Shown here in pieces: positions 43,751 to 54,517 of a stretch of 64,000 nucleotides of DNA. A program made the position numbers and the translations under genes. The notes under the pieces are model-generated. The model was not told the origin of the DNA and did no database searches. It saw only the letters and a program-made list of their open reading frames with translations. Every line of letters begins with the position of its first letter. Positions within the stretch are counted from its first letter, which is position 1. This stretch comes from Symsagittifera roscoffensis. Lineage: Eukaryota; Xenacoelomorpha; Acoela; Convolutidae. The stretch is taken from the NCBI RefSeq assembly GCF_963678635.1, contig NW_026970977.1, positions 22,173 to 86,172 on the forward strand, written 5' to 3'.

Positions 43751-46700
43751 TTAAAGTATATAATGTTTATTGTTTTGGTTTTCTTTGCGCTGTTTTTTAG
43801 ACTGTCTTTCTTCTGAAGCTTCCGATAAAATGAATGAGTTATTTACAAGGGGACGCTCGAGGACTCGGCTACTAGAAGCTTCTTCTTCTCGCAGTTCTGT
43901 TTCTGAGTAGTGCCGCTGTAAAAAACCCCAATCCGGAAGTTGAAATTCGGGCGAACTGTTATCAATTTCATTGTATGAGTTGGCCCACTCGGTGTCCATG
44001 TAAATGTCTTCTAGAAATGCTTTTTCTACTTCGGCTGTATGGCCAAAGGGCACTGTCGAAATCCTGTCGAAAAGGAGAAAACGTTTTGAGTCGAATGGTG
44101 ATAATGCAAGTTTGTTTTGTTTCACTGTCATATTGGTGTGACCTTTCGAAACTATATTATAATTGTACACTCTCATTGATTTCCCAGTGAATAATGTGTC
44201 CCTGAAAGTTTGGTGGACCAGTTTGCGCTGTGCAATACGTTTTATTCCTTTAGCACTCAATTTTTGAGTGCCTTCTAAACAGAACCAAAATTTTTGTTCT
44301 TTCCTACAAGGCAGGGGATAATTTCATATCACTTCAGCAACTCAATTTATACCAAGCAAAACTCATTTCACCAAAAAATAGTAGAAGACTCTAAATTATG
44401 ATTAAAAACGAGGACAAGAGAAGAAACATGTTCTCAGATAAATTAACGTTTAGGCAACGTTGTACAATGTGTTGCCTAAGTTAGCTAAATGCCCATAGTT
44501 TATTGCAACAAAGTAAGGAAGAGAGGTAGGTTGGTGGTGGTGGTGGTGGTGGTGATTTTTTTTCCTGTGAAAAGATAGGAATGGGGGTGGAAGGATGGCC
44601 TAAATCTGAATTTGTACTCACCATTTAGGACGACCGATTATAGTTTCGGTTTTAGGGCGATGCATTTTCTGATCGCCTTTCCACCAGTCTCGTCTTTGAA
44701 CTTCACTAAAACTTTCTTGATGGTATCGTCGAACAAAAAATGGTCCACATCATAATTTGCAAAGTCAAAATCAGCTTTTATTTTTCTCCAGGTCTCGGTG
44801 AACGTTGTCAGTTTTTATGGCATAAATAAACAATCCGTGTCGGATCAAAGAAGTTCCAATTTTGGATTAGGTTTTATTTTTGAAAATTAAACTGGAACAT
44901 GAAACGTTTGGCGAGGTCTAGGATGGTCGCACCAACTATCATAGGTTTGTCCCATAATATTTTTGTTACTGAAAAGCTGATTGTAGCTAATTGATTGTCA
45001 ATGATTTGAAAGCTCTTCATTGTGATCAGAGCTGTTTTTTGAAGAAGCTCTCTCTCATTCCTTACAATCTCCTGCTTCTTTCTAACTAAGACTCCATTGT
45101 CGTACCGAATGTTGAAGTAACAATTAGCTGGTAAAACTCTCCTGGAATTTATTTACCGCGGTTTGTCGTAGGCCGGCGTTGAGGTCGACAAAGGGTGCCA
45201 TCCAGTGAATTTGGCGGAACTGAAGAACTTTTCCGAGTTGAGTAATTTTCATTCCCAGCTCGTGGCACAACTGTAGGGTAAGGTAATGCAAACATAACCT
45301 TCTTTACGATGCAAGGTCTGCAGAAGCTTTGGCACTTTTGGCAGTGTGGTGATTTACAATTTTACCAACATGTCTACTTGCTCGTTGCTCATTGCACCGA
45401 TGTCCACTACTTCAGGAGAAGGGCAAGAGGGTAGTCAGCAAAGAAGTCATGAAACTCTTCGGGTATGGTCAATTGACTTCAACTATATAACCCCACTCTG
45501 ACGTTTCGCTGGTGAGCAGTATGTTTGCCAAGACTTTTTCAATTATTGAAAAATCGTTCAATGGCAAAGGGCAGTGTTTCATTATCCCCCGTACAAATTG
45601 TTTGCGTCAATATTGAGGATGTAGCTTGATGGTTCTGAGGGCGAAAAATTGTCGAGGTATTTATTGTCTCCTCGTATCATTCGCTGCACAAGGTCCAGAT
45701 GTTCACGATCTGTTAAGAGTTTCAGGTCGGGCTTACAAACTTTTAGAAAGGCGTCCACGGAAAGGTTACTTGCCGTGAAGTAACAGGCGCAATCCAGTCC
45801 GTAAGTTTGATAGCAAACTTCACGAAAAACTTCGAAAACGGAAGCAGGCAACAGTACATCTGTAGTCAACTACAAGTCGTGGTAATCACCAAGTGAGCCA
45901 CACTTCAGTTCGGTGAAAACTTTAAGGGCATGATTGTACTCGCTTCTTGAAACTCTCAAATCCCCTCCTGTTAGACTATTTTTCCACATTGCTCGCGGGG
46001 GAAGGCGAGTTTCTCGGAATTTTTTCGAATGAGTTGAAGTATGAGTAGGGGTATTGCTCTTTCTGTTTCAACATACTGACTTTTTCAGAAGAGTGGCCGA
46101 AATTTTCAAAGTAGTTCTCCGGCAGAAAAAAATTTTGTTGGGCAAATTGTCGACAAGTTTTGCCAACGGTGCTAGCATGAACCATACAAATCGATGAACC
46201 TCAGGTTTTTGTAGAAATTTTCGTTTTTTCCGTTTTTGTCGGTTTTTATATAAACTGAGATTGTCAAGAAAATATTTTTCTGCAGATGCGGTTATAACGG
46301 AAAAAGTGTTTTCCGAATCGCTTTTTGCCAGCGCTTTGATTATAAAGTGTGAATCATAATTTGACAAATTATGAGCTGCCACTGGAATGTAATTTGTTGT
46401 TTTTCTATTAATGTTATACTCATTGTTAGCCCAACCCAGGAACTTGTTGGTGTAATGTCAATGATCAAATAACACTTGATCATTGTCGAAAAAATCGTTG
46501 TCGCATATCCAACAAACTGTAGCATCTTTCCGCTCCTGGTCTGTTATACCGGTGAAAGTGTATTATTTCTTTTTTTCTACGTAAATTTGTCTCGCTAACG
46601 ATTCTTCTATCACATTTGGTCCTCTGATCAAGTTTTAACAGGTCTTTTTTCCCAAATTTGATTACTGCACGTTTGATGGATTTCAATTGTTTGCGTGCTA

Positions 46701-48165
46701 GATTTTTGCGGATCAGGTTGCGGTCCATATACTGGTAAAAGCAGTGACTCCAAATCAAAGTAGATTACTCTGGGTACGCATCAACGTGCTGTTAAGTTTC
46801 TGATTTTGTGGTTATCTTTTCCTGGCTTGGGCATTGTTATGACGACATCTTCGTCTTGGTAGCACAAGTTTCGAATGAAGCGCATATGTGAAAACATTTG
46901 CGGCAAATCTCAGATTGAAATCGGTGCACTTTGTGCCGCACGTACTCGACCAGTTTCTGTAGATGACTTATCAACACATAGTAATATTTTGATCCATCTG
47001 TCAGGAGCAACAAGTCCACAATCAGGCTAATAGTGAATCTGCTCGATACTCTTATGGGCAACAGTTCACCATCGTTGTACCTGAACAGAAAAATAATTTT
47101 TATACCTAGGTTTGGAATGAAATATAAAGGGGGTTTGAATAGGTGAAGGATATTAATTAATGAATCAAAAGATGTTTTAAAGGTAAACAGAACTTGCTTA
47201 CTGGAAGACATTGATTTGACAATTGTTCAGCTTTTCAAATCTTTCCATATCCATCAGACCCATTGGCATTTCGTATTCCCCACTGATTTTCCCAATTCCT
47301 TCCTTGTAGAGATCGTAGGTTGAGACTTTGCATTTCTCCAGCCACCGCCTTGATGTGGGGTAGAGGGCCGGCTCATTCACATTGTGATATGCCGCAACAA
47401 AGCAGTAGAGAAAGCAGCGGTCATCATCTTTAGTGTTGATATTTGTGACCAGAGTAGAAGCTGCGCTGAGCGCATCAGGTAGCTCGAGGTAGGATCCTGC
47501 TTTTATTGGTGAGAAGGCCGCAAAACTGATTTGCAATTTTTCAATTCTGTCAGTATTCCATCCGCTACAATGAGAAGAGAACGAACTGACTTGGTTGACC
47601 ATAGGTTCAATCAGTTTCAAGAATTGATCCCCAGCTATTCCCTCGAAGTACACTGTCAATGTTTTAGTGTTCAAAAACAGCATGGTCCTTTTGAAGTTTC
47701 CACTGTCCCCGTCTTGCACAGTGGGATTTTTGATCATTCCCACTTCCACGTGGAATTGCACCTTGTTCGGACCCTCTTTGACCCTTTCCAGTATGAGAGC
47801 ATCTATTTCCTCCTTGTTTTGCATCATGAATTGAAGCAAATCCATTTCTTTTTCACCAATTTGAGATTGTATCGACGCAATTTACCTCTGAACGCGCACT
47901 CCATTGGGGCAGCGCAAGACAACGTTTCAATGCCCTCCCAAACTGGCAATGCGTGCTTCATCAACAAATGTTGTCCATAGCTTTCGGCGGTGAGAAATAT
48001 TGTAGGGCAATAGATACAATGACTATTGGAAGTCATGTCAAGCACCAGCTCGACGTGCTCTCGGGCTTCCGACAAATTCTCGAATGATTCTAGACACTCA
48101 TCACAAACAGTTTGAGGAGGAGGGGGAGGAAGGATCTTGTGAACTTTTTGCTCATGTCTTCTCAA
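43751..48165 (-). pseudogene. Polinton/Maverick-type protein-primed DNA polymerase B, fragmented
   Basis: Minus-strand fragments lie in the order expected of the long Polinton polymerase: a C2H2-like start (47824-48165), the amino region SGWNTDRIEKLQISF and FEKLNNCQINVF (47198-47845), LLLLTDGSKYYYVLI with a Cys/His cluster (46837-47211), the exonuclease motif AHNLSNYDSHFIIKAL (46068-46382), LTDREHLDLVQRMIRGD and palm motif A ILNIDANNLYGG (45582-45869), WDKPMIVGATILDLAKRFMF (about 44900-44960), a DTDC version of the DTDS catalytic motif (44833-44841), and the carboxyl end KLALSPFDSKRFLLF (43751-44260). Several frameshifts separate them. No Polinton integrase, ATPase or capsid gene is seen nearby. 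Confidence 0.85.
44526..44555. repeat. (GGT)n microsatellite
   Basis: About eight GGT/GTG units inside the decayed polymerase, followed by a T run. Confidence 0.8.
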
Positions 48166-48471
48166 GTTCCTCTTAGAGCTCAGTATTTCTCCGCACTGCT
48201 GCCAAGGAACAGGTGTCGCAATAAAAGTTCAGCATTATTTGTTGAAGTTACTGAAGTAAATCAGGAAAATTTCAAGATTGAAGTAAAACTGGCTTTGAAA
48301 AAGCAAAAGCGAGAAGTGACTAGGACTAAAAACTTAGCGGGTAAGGGCAAGTAGAAGCCACTAACTAGAAGCACTTCGCCGTGAACTTGACAATAAGTAC
48401 TTTCCTTTCCAAAAACAGGGTTCATTACAGCTTTAAGCTCTATTTGTCTCATCACTCTGATCAAGTGCAAG

Positions 48472-49387
48472 GCTTTTGTATATTGAAAACTGATTAATTT
48501 ACAGCCTCAAACTTTTGCTGTTAATTTTAAAGGGTAGCGATAAATTTTTTTAAGTTTTGGCGACTTTTAGGGGACTGGTTTAGATTTTCAATTAATATTT
48601 CAGCACTAAATTACAAAATTTAAAGCTTAGAATCATTCAGATTGAGCCGAAAACTTTTTCTGACTAATTTTAACTGTAAAACAAAAATTTCCTAATGATT
48701 TCAAGCCCACTTCTTGGTTTGCTTAAATAGATATAATAAAAAGTAGAAAAATGAAATAAAAGTGTTCAGAAATTAAAGCCCTCAACTATCTATTTAAGTT
48801 GAAATAAAATAGTCAATTTTAAAAATGAAAACTTTGCAAATTAGATACCTTGATAGTTGCCGATGCATGATAAGCATAGATTGTCATTTGAATGTGTAAA
48901 AGACATCGGAATCAAAGTTTCCTTCATGTGATTCAGTGTCCCGTGAAACATTTCATATCATGTCCTTCGATATATTAAGGCATGGCCGTTTGGTTTAAGG
49001 GGCAATAGCTAACCCGGCGTTACTCGTCGCTACGCTCGTCGGGAACGCCTCCCGTTCTGTAAATTTAAGTGAAAAAAAAATAATGAAAAGAAAACCTCAA
49101 ACTTATTAAGTTGTGAAAAAAGGAAAAACTAATTTTAAAAATTTTCTCTAAAATCTAATAACAAAAAACCGGTAAAAGTTATAGGATCTCGGGCATAATT
49201 CTACTGGTCGTGTTCTAAACTTAAAAAACATAATTTTTTAACTTTTTTTCCTTCATTTTTAGCTTCAATTTTTCGTTCTCATTTTGATTTCAAGTGAATG
49301 TAGTACGAATTTTTGGGAAGCTATTTGATACCTAATTAAGACATTTATAGCCCAATCAATGATAGTAGACGCTTAAAAAGTTGTGAT
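48472..49387 (+). repeat. Direct repeat R, copy 1 (916 bp)
   Basis: It shares about 98% identity by eye with 53615-54517, from GCTTTTGTATATT to GTTGTGATT. AT-rich, no ORF. It contains one GC-rich islet at about 49010-49055 (GGCGTTACTCGTCG...GGGAACGCC) that can fold into a hairpin. No TG/CA ends or terminal inverted repeats are seen, so the class is unknown. Confidence 0.8.
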
Positions 49388-49692
49388 TTTTTGAGAAAAT
49401 TTGATTTTTGTTTAAATATTTTAAAAAAATTGTGAAAATTTTTTTTTGTCTCCAAATCCGTTGAAACTATCCTCCATCAATTTGCCATAAGTTTCTGAGC
49501 AGGGTTAAGGGTCATGTTCAGTTTTCGAAAAATAAACATAAATTTTCATTTTTTTACATTTTTTCCCAAAAAAATTGTCATTTTACACCCAAAATATGTT
49601 TATAAACGTAATATAAAGCAGAGTTATGGCTTAAAACACTCTCTGCTACTCTGCGTAAGACCTGGCTAACCCCACCGGGCACAAAAAATAAC

Positions 49693-49741
<49 letters not shown>

Positions 49742-50068
49742 CAGAGTGTGTTTGATAAAAAAGCCAAATAAATATGGTTGGACTACCAACAAGAAAACGT
49801 TGGACCCTTCCATATTTATCTTTCTTTTGAAAATAAAGCAATATCCTGAAAAGGATATTCCAAATGGGGTTCACTAATGAGCAATCGTATTTATATATAT
49901 CTCTCTCTCTCTCTCTCTCTCTCTCCTCTCTCATTGTTTCTCAAACACAAATTTTAGCGAAAATTATTCTCGATTTATGATTTTTTTTAGTTTTCAAGTT
50001 TTTCTCTAACATTTTGCTGAAAACTTTACGGGGCGAACTTATAATTTTACCCTCCTCGCTGCCAACCT
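49388..50068. repeat. AT-rich spacer with inverted (GA)n and (TC)n tracts
   Basis: (GA)n at about 49694-49742 and (TC)n at about 49899-49931 are complementary and about 155 bp apart, so they could pair into a long hairpin. No gene is seen in the rest. Confidence 0.5.
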
Positions 50069-52960
50069 ATGGCTGATCAAACGCACTGCCATATTTGCAA
50101 ACGCCACCTCCGAAAAGGAGGCATACGGTGTGTCATTTGCAAAGCTTACATCCATGTCTCATGTAGCTGGCTACAGAGCAGCAAATTTTTTTTACCATGG
50201 GTTCTCCTGCATACAATGCACCCCCGAGAACTTTGCAAAAAGGCCCATCTCCACTAACAGACCAACAAGCACAGCCCCCATCACAACTCAAAAAGAAACA
50301 TCACCGGCAACACCTGAAACAAACTTACTGCCCAACGCAACACAATCTTATCCATCGCCCCCCAGCAATCACTACAGCCCCCTTCAACACCTGGATACTT
50401 ATCGACTAAAAATTTGACATTAAAATAAACGACATATATAAAAACGTCGTTAACTGGAAACCGCGTTTCATAGTTCTAAGCAAGAACAAGCCCGGTTTCC
50501 AATTCAAAGAATTACTGAACCAGCAGCTGTTGTAATTAGTAGAAGAAACACCAAATTCTAACGTCGCAATGAAAGCAGCAATGATTCTCCCACTTCTGCT
50601 GCTCCCCAAAACTGAATCAGAAACAAACGGATCAATTTCCAAAACTCTGATCCACCGCATAATTTTATGAAAGCAAGGCCTATTAGACGAACTTTTCACT
50701 GAAGCGAAAGCTCTCCAAATTAGACATCCAAAACAGAAGAAGTCCGAAGTAAATGTGGAAGTTAAGCAATTCGATAAACTAATGAGTACAGGCAAATTAT
50801 CTGCCGCCATTGGCTGCCTTTCAGACAAGAAAACAAAAGGAGTACTTCCCCTAAACGAAGTCATTGAAGGAAAACAGTCCTTACTAACTATAGAACTGAA
50901 GTAAGTGAAGACACAATGCCATACCACCCCTCTTTATTCGAACTAATAAACGCCAAGACAGTTCAAAAATCAACCATATAAACGCACGGAAGCCACGGTC
51001 CCTCAGGTCTAGATGCGTGCGAATGGAGAAGGATATTAACTCACTTCAACCAGACATCGATTGAGCTTTGCAAAACAATTGCTAAAATATCCAGTAGAAT
51101 AGCAAGTAAAGTTCTCCCCCATGAAAACCTAACGGCGTACAACCCGTAACGCCTGATACCTCTGAACAAAAATTCAGGGATACGGCCCATTGGTATAGGC
51201 CAAGTTCTGAGAAGAATAATTGACAAAACAATCAACCAATGTATAAGATGATCAGACCTTACAAACTTTTGGAGTAAATTTCCAACTCTGCTTAGGCCAG
51301 AAGTGTGGAATCGAATATGCTATCCACAGCTTGAGGAACGATTGTGAGAAACCGGAAACGGACGCCATACTACTTATTGATGAAGAAAACGCCATCAACT
51401 CGCTCAAGAGAGAACTTGCTCTAAAAAATGTATAAAAACCTTTGTCCGGCACTACATCATGCGCTTGCCAACTCATGGACAACGCAATGGCTGTGTACGG
51501 AGCTGGGATAATCCCACTGATTGAGCGCCTGCAAAAACCAAATGTCACCCAAAAATGGTACGCAGATGATGGAAGCGCTGCAGGTGATCTTAAGAGTCTC
51601 CGCGCAATACTGGACAGCCTGGATGTGCACGGAAAGGCTTTCGGATACAATGTGAAGCCTTCCAAGTGTCAACTCATAGTAAAGGAAAAGCGCCGTGACA
51701 GCGCCATTAAAGTATTTGGTGGCACAAATATTACAATGATAGACGGTTTTAAAGTCCTTGGATCGGTTATAGGAACACCATCAGCATGCGACAAGTACAT
51801 AGAAAACGAAATTGAAAAGACAGCTAACCTAACTGAAAAGCTTTCCAAATAGCTAAAACATCACCGCAAAATGTGTACTCCTGCTACACAAAAGGAGTTC
51901 AAAACAAATTAAGCTTTTCAACCCCGGAAGCATTTAAGAAAATGGATGATATTGAGAAAAACGTCAGACGGCAGCTACTTCCTAGGATTAGTGGTAAAAA
52001 CAATATAACCGATGAAAATCACAATTTTTTTGCACTACCACTAAAAATGAGAGTATTAGACGTCTTCAGTAACACGGACTTTTCCAGAAGTAATGAGTGG
52101 TCACAAGCCATTTGTGATCTGTTAGAAAACAGTGATCAAGAATTAGCTGAAACGGAACAAACTCTGATAAATAGAAACATCAAAACTGAAAGACAAACAC
52201 AGTCTCAAAAAGGCTAAAATTATGGAAAATTGCTCATCAGAAAAAAATCTGACAATGAATCTAGCCTCAGAAAGGAGCATCGAATTGGCTAAGCGTGCTA
52301 CGCTTAAAAAATACAATTTTTACCTGAACAAATCAGTTTAAAGAGTTTAAAGATGAATTACATCTGAGATATGGATAGGAACCACCAAACACCCCACATA
52401 CATGCCCATGTGGGCAACCGTTCACACTGACCCACTCTCTACACTGTCCCAAAGGTTGATACACTCACCTAAGACATAATGAAATTCGCGATACCTTTGC
52501 GACACTCCTGGACGAAGTATGCTATGATGTTGAAATAGAGCCGAAGCTTCAATCGTTGGAAGGCGAAAGCTTTCGCAACAAAACAACCACTACTGAAGAT
52601 GACGCTCGACTTGACATCAAGGCAAATGGACTCTGGGGAGGCCAATTCAGCCAAACTTTTTCGATGTAAATTTTTTTAACCCCCATACTAAATCCTGCCC
52701 TAAAACTATATCTGACGCCCTACAAATATCATGAGAGTGTCAAAACATTAAAATACTAACAAAAAATTCTGGATGTGGAACACAGCAGCTTTGTTCCACT
52801 AATTTTTGCGTGTACCGGAGGAGCAGCACCAGGCTCTACAAAAACCATCCAGAAACTAGCAGAGATCTAAGCGAAAAACGGAACGAATCATACTCAGACA
52901 AAAAAATAGGTTTTGCATTTCTGAGGAGTGCAATCCTCTGCCTTAGGGGGTGCAAAAATC
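50069..52960 (+). pseudogene. Decayed reverse transcriptase with PHD-like, CCHC and nuclease-like parts
   Basis: A PHD-like finger opens it (CHICKRHLRKGG, CVICKAYIHVSC; 50084-50164). Broken reverse-transcriptase sequence follows: ILLIDEENAINSL (motif A, about 51369), a damaged motif B near GTTSCACQLMDNAMAVYG (about 51450), and the catalytic WYADDGSAAG (about 51559). The segment VLGSVIGTPSACDKYI comes next, then KNNITDENHNFFALPLKM (about 51996). A carboxyl CCHC-like CPCGQPFTLTHSLHC (about 52401) precedes RHNEIRDTFATLLDEV and ARLDIKANG...FFDVKFFNP (about 52470-52690), a pattern like PD-(D/E)XK nucleases of early-branching non-LTR elements. Many stops and frameshifts. I do not assign a named clade. 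Confidence 0.6.
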
Positions 52961-53264
52961 TTTAAAATACATCCAACATAGACAATTTTTATCTGTGCTA
53001 TAATCGAGGAGGGTACATTTTAAGTGACAATTCTCTTGATGAATTAATATCGACTTGTTTTATTCGTAAAATTTTGTCGATGTGTTTATATAGCGTTGGT
53101 ACGGCCCTATCCAACCTGTGCACATACCGTCTCTTGACAGAAGGGCCCATTTCAATTGACCTTTTTTAATACTCATACTAGAAAGCAAAATTTGCAATCC
53201 TTCAGAGTACTCTTACAGCACGCAAGTACAGGGTTAGGAACTTCCATTTTTAGAGATACTTTGC
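52961..53264. other. Gene-free stretch
   Basis: No ORF or repeat that can be supported; AT-rich DNA between the reverse-transcriptase remnant and an LTR remnant. Confidence 0.4.
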
Positions 53265-53614
53265 CATTCGACCAGAATGGGGTCCAAAATGCATGGCAGA
53301 ATCGAAACTTTATCTGGAGCAATTTGGTGAGAGAGTTGGTTGTTTCAGAGAATTAACGCTCTTATTTGATAAACTGAACGAATTGGGAGAGGTCGGTTTT
53401 ATCTGACATGTGAAATTTCAAAAATTCGGTTGTAAAGACACGTGACCTTTATTTTTTTCGAAAATAACGAAATAGCGTGAAAATTAGAACAACGATTTTG
53501 CTTGTCGGAAAAAGAACGACAATTTACGCGAAGAAGACCAACAGCAGATACAGATTTACTTCCGAAGTAGAATAGCATTCCGACTTAAAACGACTGTGCA
53601 GCTACAATCATTAC
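53265..53614 (+). repeat. Degenerate LTR fragment of the giant-element family
   Basis: GCCATTCGACCAGAATGGGGTCCAAAATGC matches the first bases of the family LTRs (TGTGACATTCGACCAGAATGGGTC...), given here in parts: CATTCGACCAGAATGGG then CAAAATGCA. Further parts, such as GAAATTTCAAAAATTCGGTTG and a CGACAA-rich end, occur in the same order. The 3' half is missing, cut by repeat R copy 2. It could be the 5' LTR remnant of element D. Confidence 0.55.
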
Positions 53615-54517
53615 GCTTTTGTATATTAAAAACTGATTAATTTACAGCCTCAAACTTTTGCTGTTAATTTTAAAGGGTAGCGATAAATTTTTTTAAGTTT
53701 TGGCGACTTTTAGGGGACTGGTTTAGATTTTCAATTAATATTTCAGCACTAAATTACAAAATTTAAAGCTTAGAATCATTCAGATTGAGCCGAAAACTTT
53801 TTCTGACTAATTTTAACTGTAAAACAAAAATTTCCTAATGATTTCAAGCCCACTTCTTGGTTTGCTTAAATAGATATAATAAAAAGTAGAAAAATGAAAT
53901 AAAATGTTCAGAAATTAAAGCCCTCAACTATCTATTTAAGTTGAAATAAAAAAATGAAAACTTTGCAAATTAGATACCTTGATAGTTGCCGATGCATGAT
54001 AAGCATAGATTGTCATTTGAATGTGTAAAAGACATCGGAATCAAAGTTTCCTTCATGTGATTCAGTGTCCCGTGAAACATTTCATATCATGTCCTTCGAA
54101 ATATTAAGGCATGGCCGTTTGGTTTAAGGGGCAATAGCTAACCCGGCGTTACTCGTCGCTACGCTCGTCGGGAACGCCTCCCGTTCTGTAAATTTAAGTG
54201 AAAAAAAAATAATGAAAAGAAAACCTCAAACTTATTAAGTTGTGAAAAAAGGAAAAACTAATTTTAAAAATTTTCTCTAAAATCTAATAACAAAAAACCG
54301 GTAAAAGTTATAGGATCTCGGGCATAATTCTACTGGTCGTGTTCTAAACTTAAAAAACATAATTTTTAAACTTTTTTTCCTTCATTTTTAGCTTCAATTT
54401 TTCGTTCTCATTTTGATTTCAAGTGAATGTAGTACGAATTTTTGGGAAGCTATTTGATACCTAATTAAGACATTTATAGCCCAATCAATGATAGTAGACG
54501 CTTAAAAAGTTGTGATT
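53615..54517 (+). repeat. Direct repeat R, copy 2 (903 bp)
   Basis: Second copy of 48472-49387, in the same orientation, lying between an LTR remnant and ORFX of element D. The main difference is a deletion of about 12 bp near 53950. Confidence 0.8.

Noticed and set aside
49010-49060. tRNA-like or SINE promoter in the GC-rich islet of repeat R
   Set aside because: It can form a hairpin but I see no A-box/B-box pair and no cloverleaf.
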